Part shown: positions 1 to 11,199 of the stretch, piece by piece
How positions within the stretch are numbered: the first letter of the stretch is position 1
How the letters are laid out: the number at the start of each line of letters is the position of its first letter
Origin: Eucalyptus grandis
Lineage: Eukaryota > Streptophyta > Magnoliopsida > Myrtales > Myrtaceae
Direction: 5' to 3'
NCBI RefSeq assembly: GCF_016545825.1
Contig: NC_052615.1
Coordinates: 26,099,088-26,163,087, forward strand
DNA length: 64,000 bases
Program-made: the position numbers and the translations under genes
The notes under the pieces: generated by a model
Databases searched by the model: none
Told to the model about the DNA's origin: nothing
What the model saw: the letters and a program-made list of their open reading frames with translations, nothing else

Positions 1-791
1 ACGTAAGCTTTCATTGACTTGCATCAAACATGCCACAATCACAACGTGTTACAACCTAAAAATCATGGAAATATTTTCTAAGTTTCCTCAACTCTCATGG
101 ACCATGATAACATAAAATCAAGTGGGTATAATTTTTGACCGATTTTCAAGACTATTCCGTTACTTTTCGACAAAAATGACCCGCGGTACAATGCAACGAG
201 ATTTTTCTCGACTGTTACGACTTATTCATTGAAAAGTTATCAGGAAAATTCTGAATGATTCACAACAGAAATGAAGAGAATGCCATAAGCCTACTTCAAA
301 ATTCCGCAATTCTCATGCACTCTGATAATTTTTAAGCAAGAAGGGATAGAGATGGTAGAGCTAGTGGCAAGCCATATTGGTGCCTAACACGGATGCAATG
401 AATTCGGAATGACTTATAATCCTCACTATTTTCCTATAATTTTATGTTTTTTCTTCAATTTTTGTTAGAAACTCTGCTCTATTGAGTTGTTATTTTTATT
501 TTAAAAACTTTCATCCACTTTTTTTCAACCGTCCAAAGTGCCGAAGCCCCAAAATAAAAATAAATAATAAACAAAAGGTAGGGAGAAAATAAAGCGTATC
601 AAAATCTAAGCTATCCAAGGTCCTAGTTAGAAACTCTGCTATGTTGGATCTCTCCTCCATTTTGTAAGATCTTAGAATATATAAGCTACCCATGGTCCTC
701 TAGTTGGATTACGGGGAGAAACCTCAGGAAAGTTTGAAAATTGCGGGAAGGATGTCATATTAAAATAGGACAAAAAAAGAAAAAAGACTTT
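1..791. other. AT-rich intergenic DNA, nothing recognised
   Basis: No supportable gene. The short open frames on the minus strand have no family features, and the base composition is low in GC. The stretch ends at the target-site duplication of the LINE that follows. Confidence 0.6.
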
Positions 792-808
792 AATAAAGAG
801 ATTCTCTA
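792..808. repeat. Left 17-bp target-site duplication of LINE-1
   Basis: The 17-mer AATAAAGAGATTCTCTA occurs here and again at 7640-7656, directly after an A-rich tail. A direct repeat of this length at both ends is the mark of target-primed reverse transcription. The first few A/T bases could belong to the tail, so 12 to 17 bp is the safe range. Confidence 0.8.
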
Positions 809-999
809 TGTCCTCTTTACATGTTGGGTTTGGGATAAAGCATAAGATGAAAACTTCTTCCGGACCGGGCGGCCCTCTGCATGTCCCCTCAACTTTGGTT
901 TTTATGTTGATATGGAAGTCTTTCTGCTTTCCCACGAGTAAGTGGCGCAATTGGAATGCTCCTTATTAGCCTCTACTTTTCCATATTTATTGATCGTGT

Positions 1000-2052
1000 G
1001 TGCCTGTTTCTCGCCCTGGAATGGCTTGTAGTGAGCCGGATGAATCTACGCGTTTGGCTGCTTTATGTGCTCGACTAGGCCACCTCAATACAGAGCATCA
1101 ATTGGAAATCTGGGATGACGATCCTTCCCTTGAAATTTTAGAAGAGTGTCGACTCACATTAGTAGATAAAATCTTGTCTAATCGACTATTAACTTGTGCT
1201 TTCCAAAGTACTATGAAAAAGGCATGGCGGACCGAACATGTTGAAATATCCCAAAGAGAAATGAACCTATATGTGGCAAAATTTAAATCCTATTCAGACA
1301 AAAAGCGGGTCCTCGAGGGAGGCCCCTGGCTGTTTTCAAGCCACCTTGTCATGCCAAAGCCGTGGCAGCCCAATACCCCGTTACACTGTTATGATTTCTC
1401 AACCTGTGCTTTCTGGGTACAGATTTTTGGTTTACCTTTAGAATGGACCATAGAACCAATGATCAGAAAAGCAATTCAGGATATAGGACAAGTTGTAAAA
1501 GTTAGAATCAAATCTAAAGAAGGGACTATGCTGCGGGCAATAAGAGCTTGAGTTGAATTACATCTCCAAGCACCTCCGAGAATAGGGAAATTGATTAGGC
1601 TAGATGGCAAAATTCTACGGCTTGATTTCCGCTATGAGCGCTTATCTCACTTATGTTACTCTTGTGGAAAATTGGGTGATTATGCTATGGCTTGTAAGGA
1701 TATTTCATATGACAATGCTAGGTTTGAAGGATGGGATAAAATGACTTATGGACAATGGCTTAGGGCTGAGATAAAAGAATGTAGTCCTTACTGGAGTACT
1801 TTTTACTCACCACAAACAACTGCCGAGCAGGATGCAGCGAGTGTACTTGAAACGCCTCCATCACAACTTCAGAACCTGCCCCTACTGGAGCTTCCAAGAC
1901 ATGAGGTGGCAGATACCACTAGAAGTCCAGACTCATTGGCAGCTCTCCAGGTCAAGGACACTTCTCAGCGACCTGTTAAAGAAACAACTAGGAACAAGAC
2001 ATCCCTCCACACTGCTCTCGTTCCTGTAGCAGTAATGCAAATGGGAATTTAG
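1000..2052 (+). pseudogene. LINE-1 ORF1: DUF4283-like nucleic-acid-binding protein with zinc knuckle
   Basis: One frame, broken by an in-frame TGA at 1549-1551. The first 183 codons match the DUF4283 pattern of plant LINE ORF1: TMKKAWRTE, then EGGPWLFSSHLV, then FWVQIFGLPLEW. After the stop the same frame continues with LDFRYERL and a zinc knuckle, CYSCGKLGDYAMAC, in which the expected His is Tyr. The protein normally binds element RNA and forms the ribonucleoprotein. The upstream Met at 1000 is the first in frame; an internal Met at 1021 is also possible. The C-terminal third is Ser/Thr/Pro-rich and not conserved. Confidence 0.8.
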
Positions 2053-2212
2053 AATCCTTCCACAAATACTCATCAATATAAGAAGCTTAAAAGTTCTAGA
2101 TTGACGTTGAAAGTGGTTGTCACCAAAAAATAGAAGCGACACAGTTCTTATAACACTACAGGTTTAATACTAGAGAACCTAGACAACTCTAACCTTATGG
2201 AGACCCCTGTGT

Positions 2213-3030
2213 TTGTTGCAGGTGAAGTTGGACATTGGGCTTCAGTGGCTGGCCCTCAATAGCCACCACCTCACAAATGAATATGATCTGCTGGAACTGT
2301 CAGGGATTGGACAACTCCCTGACAATTCAAGCTTTAAGGGCCATGATGGCCAAGGAGAAGCCCACAATAGTTTTTTTTGTCGAAATCCAAGAATTCTAAG
2401 ATGACGGTCTGAAGGCTTCAGCGTCGCCTTAACTTTCCTAAATCTTATATTATCAATCCTAGAGGTCTGGCGGGAGGGGTGGCTTTATTTTGGAATAGTC
2501 AGGTAATTTTAAATGTGCTCCGCTCAACGCCGGACTATTTGGATATGCTTTATACAGATTTCCAGGATGATCGGACTATGCGTATAACTTGTATTCTTGC
2601 TCCATATGTGTATCACAATCGTCAACTATTTTGGGATGAACTTTGGGAGATTAGCTATGTTAACACATTACCTTGGTTATGTGGGGGACTTCAATGAAGT
2701 CCTCTATCCATGGGAAAAGATTGAAAGAAACAAGCGATCGCAATAGAATGCTATCCTTTTGAGCCGTTATTAACGATTGTTCTACTATGGAGTTACCGAG
2801 TAAGGGCTATAAGTTTACCTAGATGAACAATCGCATGGGTGATGAGCTGGTGAAAGAATATCTAGATCGGGCAATGTGTTCAATGGACCGGTGTGTCTTA
2901 TTTCCTATTGCTGAAGTGTATGTGTTGCCTGCTATTGGCTTTGACCATAGCCCATTGATTCTCAATTCTTCAGCATCCTACAAAGCCCTGAGGAAATCTT
3001 TTACTTTTGAAGTTTTCTAGAATGAAGATG
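2213..3030 (+). pseudogene. LINE-1 endonuclease (AP-endonuclease-like) remnant
   Basis: The region after ORF1 keeps scattered signatures of the exonuclease-endonuclease-phosphatase domain: an ICWNCQGLDN start near 2285, and a GDFNEVLYPWEK segment near 2685 that contains the conserved Asp/Asn pair. It ends with an IGFDHSPLIL segment near 2935, matching the conserved SDH..L motif with Ser replaced by Phe. Many stops and frame changes interrupt it. In active elements this domain nicks the target DNA. It cannot be functional here. Confidence 0.7.
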
Positions 3031-3201
3031 AAGAATGCAGTGAAATAATATTAGTAGCATGGAACTCAGTCAGGGTTAATGGATCCGGCCTAATCTCAAA
3101 ATTACGGCATGTTTCTGCAGCCCTAACTAAGTGGAGTCGTTCAAAATTCTCCAAAGGTGATCTTAAAATTGCGTATTTATAGCAACAGCTTCGCCAAATT
3201 A

Positions 3202-3206
3202 CAAAT
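3202..3206. repeat. TSD (CAAAT) of solo LTR, left copy
   Basis: CAAAT directly precedes the LTR terminus TG at 3207 and recurs at 4376-4380 after the terminal CA. Confidence 0.8.
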
Positions 3207-4375
3207 TGATAGTGCTAGTAAGAAAACTTAGAGGGGGGTGAATAGGTGTTTAAAATAAATCTTGGAAAATATATGCAGAATAAAATAAACTTCAAACAAA
3301 ACAAAGAGAGTTGGGGAAGAGAATAAAAATACAGGATTTATAGTAGTTCGGCTAATCTAAGCCTATATCCACTTTCCCATGCTAACAGCCTCTTGGCTGG
3401 ATTCCACTATGCAATTAACAAGAGATTATAACTTTGAGTGCAAACACTTAGTAGATCACACTATCTCACTAAGTCACTCTTTTGGTATTTCTCTCACTAT
3501 CACAAATGTTTAAGCTCACAAGAGACAAGTGTATAATCAAAGGTCGCTTAAACTTTGGAATTATAAATTCTACGCTCTGTCTCTTACTTGCTCATCGGTC
3601 ATTCATCTCCTTAAATACTCCTTCACTTCCAAACTAGCCGTTGGACAGTATCTCGAGGATCGTCTTCCTACCCATTGGACAGCTCTGTATCTAGAAGATT
3701 TGGTAGCCATTGAGTGACAAAAGTAGAATCCCAAATTGATTACGATCGCCCATACAAATGAATCTTGGTTTCCATAAGTAAAGCTTCTTCGTATAGAAAG
3801 TTCTTGTCTTCAAGATCCAATTGTCAATCAATTAGATTGAGTCAATCAAATCAATCTTGATGTAGAATTCAAACCAAATCGCTAGCCATTATATAATTGG
3901 TGCTTGTGTTATGTTCTGTCAAATCTAGATGTAAAGTCCTAGAACAATAGACTTTACAATCTGAGTCTGAGTGTAATAGACTTTACAATTTGGGTCTGAA
4001 CATATTCTACTTATGAACAGACTTAGCTTTTAAGGTCTGGATATAGCCTGAATAAGTTCAGCTTCAACATAGAGTCTATCTTTTGGTTCTTCATTCACGT
4101 TCAGTCTGGAATTTGTTAGAGTAAGCAGACTTCTAATGTAGAGCAAACTTTGACACTAAAGTCTGGCAATCTTCGGACTTTGACACAAAAGTCTAGAAGT
4201 CTTCAGAATATACTTTAGACATGTGTTACGTTTAGTCTTCTGGCCGTCTTCAGACTTTGACAATATCCTTTACATGTTTTATCATATGCATGGTCTATTA
4301 CTTAACCATTAAACACGTTAGTAGCCTTTGATTTATTTTGTCATCTTCAAAACATCATAAGGGATTTCCTTAACA
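3207..4375 (-). mobile_element. Solo LTR, SIRE-family Copia, minus orientation
   Basis: It starts TGATAGTGCTAG and ends TTAACA, with a 5-bp duplication CAAAT on both sides. Near the left end it carries GAGGGGGGTGAATAGG, the same block found in the LTRs of the full-length Copia at 24829-34376. It is 1169 bp long and diverged from those LTRs. No internal element sequence remains, so it arose by LTR-LTR recombination. The host LINE reads through on both sides. The 62-codon open frame at 3529-3717 inside it is not a gene. Confidence 0.85.
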
Positions 4376-4380
4376 CAAAT
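4376..4380. repeat. TSD (CAAAT) of solo LTR, right copy
   Basis: Direct repeat of 3202-3206. Confidence 0.8.
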
Positions 4381-4689
4381 CAGTAGCATGCACATCATAA
4401 TAGAGAGGATGTTACTAAGCTCAAAGAGGAAATAAGCTAGATTTGGAAGCAAGAAGAGCAATACTGGGCCATGTGATCTAGAATCCAATGGTTAAGGTGA
4501 GGCGATAAAAACACAATATTTTTTCATGCGACTACTCTTCGAGGAGGCAAAATAATCGCATTACCATGCTTCAAGATGATAGCCATCAATGGATCCAAGA
4601 TCCTACTACTTTACAAGTAATGACATGCAATTTCTTTGCTAACTTATATACTACGGTGGGTCATCTAAATTAGAATCCCATCATTCAAT

Positions 4690-6369
4690 AATGCCAACAG
4701 GTGGTTACTAGCGAAATGAACAATGCTTTACTGGAAGAGGTTAATCTAGAAGAAATTCATCGGGCTACTTTTCATATGGGGTCCAATAAGGCCCCAGGCC
4801 CTGATGGTTTCAATGGAATATTTTATCAATCTCATTGGGAGGTAATCAAAGACGATCTTGTTCTTCTACTTAAAAAAAAAAAAAAAATTGGACAGGACAG
4901 ATGCCAACTATTCTGAACCGCACTATTCTAGCTTTGATTCCCAAGACTCCTCATCTAGAAAGACTAGAGCAATATAGATCAATTAGTCTCTGTATTTTGC
5001 ATACAAAGTCATTTCGATGGTGATTGCCAACCGTCTCAAACCTTGGTTACCCAAGCTAATATCTATGGAACAAACTGCCTTTGTCAATGGCCGATAGATC
5101 CAAGACAACATCTTAATCTTTCAAGAAGTTCTTCATCAATTTAAAACACGAAGGGGGACAACAAAATTGTATGCAATTCTCAAGACCGACATGCAGAAGG
5201 CATATGACAGAGTTGAATGGGATTTTCTTCGGGATTATCTTCTATAAGTGGGCTTCCATCCAGTGTGGGTACAATGGATAATGCAATGCATCACAACTAC
5301 ATCTTATAGTATCAGGTTTAATGGGGAGCTACTTCCTTATATCTATCCCACATGTGGCCTAAGACAAGGTGACCCTCTATCACCATATATATTCATTCTG
5401 GTTGCTAATGTTCTGTCAATATAGATCAGCCAAGCAGTAACTATGAGACAAATAAAGGGTATAAAATTGAATAGATGGTGTCCTACCCTTTCCCACATAT
5501 TTTTTGCTGATGATGCAATCTTTCTCCTCGATGGTAGCATTCGTGAGTGTCAAAACCTTGCTAACATTTTAAATCAGTATTGTGTAGCTATGGGCCAAGC
5601 TTTAAATTGCAACAAATCAGGGATTATTTTCAGCCGGCATTACCCAATAAGCCGACAGGAAAATATTTCTCTAGAGCTACGAATTCCTATGCTTCAAAGA
5701 TCTAGCAACTATCTGGGTATCCCCTCTGACTGGGGTCGGTCTAAGAAGGACATGTTTTCGTGGATTCTAGCGCGCGTTCACTCTAAATTAGAAGGATGGA
5801 AAGGAAAGCTCATTTCCAAGGGAGGTAAGGAAACTCTTATCAAGTCTGTCATTCAGGCGATCCCGCAATATGCTATGTCGGTTTTCAAGTTACCCTTATC
5901 GCTGTGTAAATCTATAGAGAAGAGCATTGCAAGATTTTGGTGGAAAAATGATATGCATAGGGCAGGAATACATTGGAAGAACTAGGATGCACTCAGAGAC
6001 AAGTAAGGATCAAGGCGGAGGCTTGGCTTTCGGGATCTCATCGATTTTAATAAAGCCATGCTCGGCAAGCAAGCATGGCGCTTACTTCAACAACCTCAAG
6101 CTTTATGAGTTCAACTACTTAAAGGTTTGTATTTTCATACCACAGAATTCAAATTAGCAACTAAAGGAATTCGACCATCATGGGTTTGGCAAAGTATACT
6201 TACAGGTAGGGATGCTATTCTCCCATACACTAGATGGTCGGTTGGCAATGGGAGGCAAATTAGTATCCGAGAGGATCCATGGTTACAAAGTGGCATTCTA
6301 GGTGGTCCTGCTAATCAAGAGGACCCGAAGCTAGTGGCTGATCTAATGGATACTACCCAAAATAACTAG
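4690..6369 (+). pseudogene. LINE-1 reverse transcriptase with start of zf-RVT region
   Basis: Recognisable RT blocks in order: NKAPGPDGFNG (about 4787), TDMQKAYDRVEWDFL with a catalytic Asp (about 5190), [11 protein letters not shown] (about 5357), and FFADDAIFLLD with the catalytic Asp pair (about 5502). Next come YLGIPSDWGRSKKD (about 5710) and FWWKND (about 5937). Stops, frameshifts and an A-run at 4871-4887 break the frame upstream. The open piece 5443-5985 (180 codons) is the best preserved. The catalytic residues are intact, but the enzyme is not encoded as a unit. Confidence 0.85.
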
Positions 6370-7090
6370 AATGTACCTTTGCTTTATTGCTTTCTAGACG
6401 AGCAGACTGTTTAAGAAATTCTAACCATCCTAGTTAAACCTCTCTACGTAGAAGATAAACTAATCTGGCCAGCTACAAAGGATGGTACACACATAGTAAA
6501 GAGCAACTATCGAATTTTAACAGCCATCTCAAGCCACGACAACAATCATATGCCATCTACCTCTTATCAGATACCTAGAAATCTATGCGCAAAATCTGGT
6601 CAATGCGAACGGCCCCCAAAATAAGGACCTTTCTTTGGTTGATTTGTTAAAATGCAGTAGCATCCCGAGATAATTTATTCCGTCAACATATTACTCCCGA
6701 TCCCTACATCAACTATGCAACTAGCAACTTTACCAAAAAAAAAAAAAAAAACTATGCAACCAGAAAAATCCAGAAACATTAGAACATCTACTCCTACTTT
6801 TCTCTTGGACTCAACCTATATGGACTCATCCAGAGATCAATGTTCATATTCAGCCTCATCACCTCCATTGACTAGATGCTTGGTTCGCAACAAAACTAGT
6901 TTCGACAGCCAACTCACCTTCGTTAGAAGTCCTTGCCAATGTTTGCTAGCAAATCTGGAAAATGAGGAATGCCTACATCTTCCGCAATCAATGGTGAACC
7001 CTTGCGGTAGAGGCTGCTTTGACTAAGACTCGCCTTCACCAGATCGCATCCCCTTCATCTGCGAGACAAGCTAATGTAAATTTGAATCCC
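6370..7090 (+). pseudogene. LINE-1 zf-RVT/linker remnant
   Basis: Heavily decayed sequence between the reverse transcriptase and RNase H of the same LINE, with stops in all frames. An A-run at 6724-6742 may mark a small insertion or expansion. A short frame at 6715-7026 has no family match that I can see. Confidence 0.45.
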
Positions 7091-7603
7091 GCTCATCTCT
7101 AGAGACCACCTGATCCTGGTACCTTAAAGTGTAACATTGACGCCTCATTTCAACCAGAAAGTACAGAAGGAGCGATGGCTGCAGTATTTTGAGATCATCA
7201 AGGCAGACTCACCGAGATCTACACCAGTAGATTCCCAGCCACCTCAGCTTTGCTGGCGGAGTTCTAGGCCTTCTCCTTCGCGATCCACCACTTGATAAAG
7301 CAAGGTATGCATCACGCAAGGCTTGTGATCAAATCGGACTGTAAAAATGTAGTCGACGCCATAACAGGGCCACCATGGGAACTTCGTCATTTGCTTGCGG
7401 AAGCTGCCGAATTGCTATCTCTTTTCCCTAATCTCATAGTTCGGTGGTGTCCAAGAGAAGCCAATGGAGTTGCCAACTGGGCCGCAAAGGCCCAACGAGT
7501 TGAAAATTGGGCCCAAAATTGGAATATTTTCCCTCCTTATATTTTGATGAATCTGGTGTATGTTGATGCCCTTGTGGTAGGTTGTAAATCGACTTTTCTC
7601 TGA
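7091..7603 (+). pseudogene. LINE-1 RNase H-like domain
   Basis: The frame holds KCNIDASFQ (first Asp region), then LLAEF, then IKSDCKNVVDAITGP (third Asp region), then PREANGVANWAAKAQ. This is the order of the RVT_3/RNase H-like domain at the end of plant LINE pol. In-frame stops near 7190 and 7265 break its first half. The open part 7292-7603 is 103 codons. Confidence 0.8.
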
Positions 7604-7639
7604 ATATTTTGTTTCCTTTGACCAAAAAATAAAAATAAA

Positions 7640-7656
7640 AATAAAGAGATTCTCTA
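7640..7656. repeat. Right 17-bp target-site duplication of LINE-1
   Basis: Second copy of the 17-mer at 792-808. It follows the tail (AAAAAT units) that ends the LINE. Confidence 0.8.
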
Positions 7657-8692
7657 ATCCTAAGAAAACGGTAAGAATACCATTAGGTGTCGGCGAAAGA
7701 CAACAAAAACATGAAAGATGTACACGATAAAAGTAAATTAGTGACCAGTGCGCTTAATGTAAATCTACACAAAGCAATGAAAATCGCGGACATACAGAAA
7801 ATAATGTAGAATACTCACGATAAAACACTCAAAAAGAGTCCAAGGTGTTTTTTGCCTAACAAATCAGAAGCTGCTTCAAAGATAAGTCAATAGAATAGAT
7901 AATTCTCATAATGGTAATGGATAGTGCTTTCAATAATTTTTGTGAGCACATATTTTATTTTGATGAAAATTGGGAAGTCAATAGAATAAGTTACGATAAA
8001 TCAAATGTAGCAACCATTAAAATGATGAGTATATTCGTCGGATAGTGTTATCTCTTCCATCCCACATGAAATTGAACCGTTTCTTCTCTCACAAGATTTG
8101 GATTGGTATCTTCCATCTGAAACGGTTACAACGCAGTCAATAGAAAGAAGTCTTGTTACTTGTTAGGGATTGGACTGAAAAAATTTAAGAAAGTCAGGGA
8201 AATTTTAGAATTTCTTACTCACATCAAGGACCACTTCAGAAAAGACCATTTCTAGAACAAAGCAAGAAATTTCGAAAAAATAATCCTGATTTAAATCCAT
8301 TAGTGGTTATAATACAATAAATTTGTCTTAAGTATATGGATTCAAGGACTTTTAAAGTTTATTGGAAAGTTTAAGATAAACCTATTCAAGAAGGCATGGC
8401 TTAGGAATTTTTCATTGGTTTTCTCAAATTGTTTTGGCGTAACTACTATCTTGACTCTTTTATTTATGAGGGAATGCTTATGAAAAAAGGATCGATTTCT
8501 CATTCCGAAAATGCAGAAATTGGTATCTTATGGCAAAATTGGAAGAAAAAGAATCATATTGCAATTTTGTTTGATCAACAGAAAGTAATTGATCGTGTAT
8601 TTTTTTTTCGGAGAGAATCCAATAGGGTATTTCTACATCACAATAAGCTTGTGTTGATAGAGTAGCTTTGACGCCAGGGTTTTCCGGCGCTG
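7657..8692. other. Intergenic DNA upstream of the C2orf69 homologue
   Basis: AT-rich. The stretch near 8300-8400 resembles 49740-49830 (a TGTCTTAAGTATAT-like start followed by TTCAAGGACTTTTAA), which suggests a dispersed non-autonomous repeat. A 78-codon open frame at 8429-8665 matches no family I recognise. The promoter and 5' UTR of the next gene should lie in the last few hundred bases. Confidence 0.4.
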
Positions 8693-10553
8693 ATGGATCG
8701 ATGGAGCGCTACTCTGAAGGTCCCGATCCACGCCAAGGGCGCCGCCCGCTGCCGAGTCGCCGTATCTCTCCGCCTCTCGCCGTCTTCCGAGACCTTACTC
8801 GTACGCCCCCCCGCCCCTCTGCTCGCCCCACTGCAAAACCCTAATCGCACTCTTGATTGATTCGCGCTTCGCCGTCATGGGGACAGGCGCCGTCGGCCAA
8901 TGCCGTCTTCTTCAATGGGGATCGAGTCGGAGGGACCGGGAACCCCCTCGTGGAGAGGCTGTCGGACCCGCAGGCGATAGCCGACGTTCTCGTCTCGAAG
9001 TTCGGCGGCGCCGTCAACGCGTGGGTCGTCGAGGCTTCCACCTTCAACGGGCCCTTTGCCGTCTATAAGGAGTTCGTCCCTTCGGCGAACAAGTATGGGG
9101 AGCCGAGATCGTATGGCCACGTCGGGTTCCCTGCTTCTTCGTCGACCGTCTCGCTGTTGTCGAATTGCCTTGAGGAGGTGAAGTCATTCCTGGTGCTTGT
9201 GCTCTTTGGAGCGTACTGCTGAAAAGTTGTGTCGTTTGCTGATGGCTTTTTGAAGCAATTTTGTGCATTTGTTTGATGTGGTGTGTTTCTGTGAATCTTG
9301 TCATAGGGAATGTGATATGGGAGGATCCAGTTGCTTGCTAGGATCTTTCTTTGGTTTTACATGATTCCAAGGGGGTTTACAAGTTACAAAGAAAAATTGG
9401 AAAATCACACCAGAAAAAAAGAATAAGATAAGGTAAAATTACCCAAAAGTAAGGAAGATGACCGTACCACGAAATTGGGAAGAAATACTAATTTGCAGAG
9501 AAAATCGCTGCTGTGTATGGGACGTGGAGTCATATGATATGGGTTCTCTGCTACATGCTCTCGCTCGTTGTCATAGTATATTATCTGTTACTTCCTTGAG
9601 TGGTCTGTTGCTGATTGAGCACATGAGGAGCATGATGGATATATAAAGCATCATGAGAAATGGTGCCTGTCACTAAATTTCCTTTTTAGGCAGGTCAACA
9701 CCTGAATTTGGAAATGTATACGGCATGATAGAGTGTGAGCACCAAGTAGAAAAAATGCTTGAAGAAATAGCCTGGAAAGAAGTATTTGGGGAAACAAACA
9801 AGAAGGAATGAAATCGGTGACAATTAGAAGCGTACTTATTTTGCGATTTAAGAATATGACCTCTCCTTTTAGCCATTTAAGATCTCATGTGTTTGGTCTT
9901 TTGAAACTCGAAAGTCATCTCTGGTATGATGGTTTCTCATGCTAATTAGTTGGGCTTTTCAGGCGAAGAATGTTCTTTCAAGGAAAAAGAATCTTGTCTC
10001 CACAAGCTTATTACCACCGCAAGGGCATCCACCGAAAACTGTCATCCTCGGTTTTAGCAAAGGTGGCACTGTGCTTAACCAGCTTGTGACTGAGCTCAGC
10101 CATTTCGAACCTTCATCTTCTGGACATCCATCTTCTGCTGGACAAGAGCTATTGGGTCATGAAGCCCCTGATATTCAGGTGGGGACTCAAATTTTACCTA
10201 CTACGAAAGAAAGATTTCTGAACAGCATCCAAGAAATCCATTACGTTGACGTCGGCCTAAATTCCTCTGGCGCATACATCACCGATCCAAATGTGATTGG
10301 CAGACTCTCCCAACGGTTTGTACAACGAGCTCAGGCATTGCGATTCGTCCTTCATGGAACTCCTAGGCAATGGTGTGACCATAATCGCATTTGGATTCGC
10401 CGTGAGAAGGATAGACTGCTGCACCTGCTTGAATCTGAACCTCAGAAGGCCGGAGGCAAAATACAGGTAGCAGAGAAGTTTTATTTTGCTGACAGGCCTC
10501 CAGATCTAGAGATGCATTTTGCGATAATTGAAAATTTGGATGTGAGCATCTAA
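8693..10553 (+). CDS. C2orf69: C2orf69/UPF0565 family protein, three exons
   Basis: Exons 8693-8800, 8887-9177 and 9963-10553, all joined in phase 0 with GT/AG introns of 86 and 785 bp. The product is 329 aa. It begins MDRWSATLKVPIHAKGAARC. Exon 2 opens with APSANAVFFNGDR and carries SKFGGAVNAWVVEAS and GFPASSSTVSLLSNCLEE. Exon 3 carries ILGFSKGGTVLNQLV and an IHYVDVGLNSSGAYITD block. These match the conserved UPF0565 (C2orf69 homologue) family of animals and plants. The human protein is linked to mitochondrial function; the plant role is unknown. GFSKGG has the G-x-S-x-G form of an alpha/beta-hydrolase nucleophile elbow, so a hydrolase-like fold is an inference. The start was chosen because the frame and first intron fit the family N-terminus. 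An ATG at 8857 lies inside intron 1. Confidence 0.88.
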
Positions 10554-11123
10554 CTTACAAATGTTACGGAATAGTATCATGACTTGTACAGTGTTGTGTT
10601 TAGACAGAGTTGAGAGCTGCTTGTTTGTGCCTGTTCACTACACTTTAGCCAGTTATTCTTACTCTTGTTGCCCCTTCACAGACACATAGTTTTTACTTGG
10701 CCAAAAATAAAGAGTAATTCAGAGTATGTGTAAGGACTGCCTCAGTGTAATGAAAAATTGTCAGAGCATGTATAAGGACTACCTCAGTGTAATGAAAAAT
10801 GAAACAGTCTCATCTTTAAGGTCATCTATTTAGGTTTCAGCGCATGTATTTCCTGATCCATGGGATAGGAGCCCTGGACTTACATTCAAGATTGAGTTAC
10901 ATGTCAAAGGATAAAGTAAAACGGTAATGGAATGTCCCCTCTCTGGCGGGAAAAACTTTTCCCTTCCTTACAGTCGAGCTTGAAACTATCCTCTCTCCTC
11001 GAGATAAATTTGTATGTTTGGTCACAAAGCTATTCCTTACTGGAGGTTCAGTGATCACTCCTTTTTCAACTTATCAGACACTTTAGTTTCTCAATCCTTC
11101 ACTGATAATCAAATAACAACTAC

Positions 11124-11125
<2 letters not shown>
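10554..11125 (+). other. 3' UTR and downstream DNA of the C2orf69 homologue
   Basis: Non-coding. A segment of about 40 bp is repeated at about 10725-10755 and 10767-10797 (TGTATAAGGACTGCCTCAGT and its near copy), giving a short direct duplication. No clear poly(A) signal can be assigned. Confidence 0.4.

Positions 11126-11196
<71 letters not shown>
11126..11196. repeat. (TA)n microsatellite, about 70 bp
   Basis: Uninterrupted alternating A/T. Any open frame across it (Tyr-Ile repeats) is an artefact. Confidence 0.97.

Positions 11197-11199
<3 letters not shown>

Larger units (their letters stand above)
809..7639 (+). mobile_element. Full-length, inactivated LINE (L1-type non-LTR retrotransposon)
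   Basis: Order of parts on the + strand: ORF1 with a DUF4283-like domain and a degenerate zinc knuckle (1000-2052), an endonuclease remnant with a GDFNE motif (about 2213-3020), a reverse transcriptase (4690-5985) followed by a zf-RVT-like region, an RNase H-like domain (about 7090-7603) and an A-rich 3' tail (about 7627-7639). The element is bounded by a 17-bp duplication, so the 5' end looks complete. Many stops and frame breaks make it non-functional. A SIRE-family solo LTR (3207-4375) sits between endonuclease and reverse transcriptase. Plant L1 elements often carry the RNase H domain. Confidence is high for the class and good for the ends. Confidence 0.88.

Noticed and set aside
3529..3717. 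62-codon open frame
   Set aside because: Lies within the SIRE-family solo LTR, which is non-coding.
8429..8665. 78-codon AT-rich open frame, considered as a piece of organelle DNA
   Set aside because: The composition looks plastid-like, but I could not match it to any plastid protein, so I make no claim.
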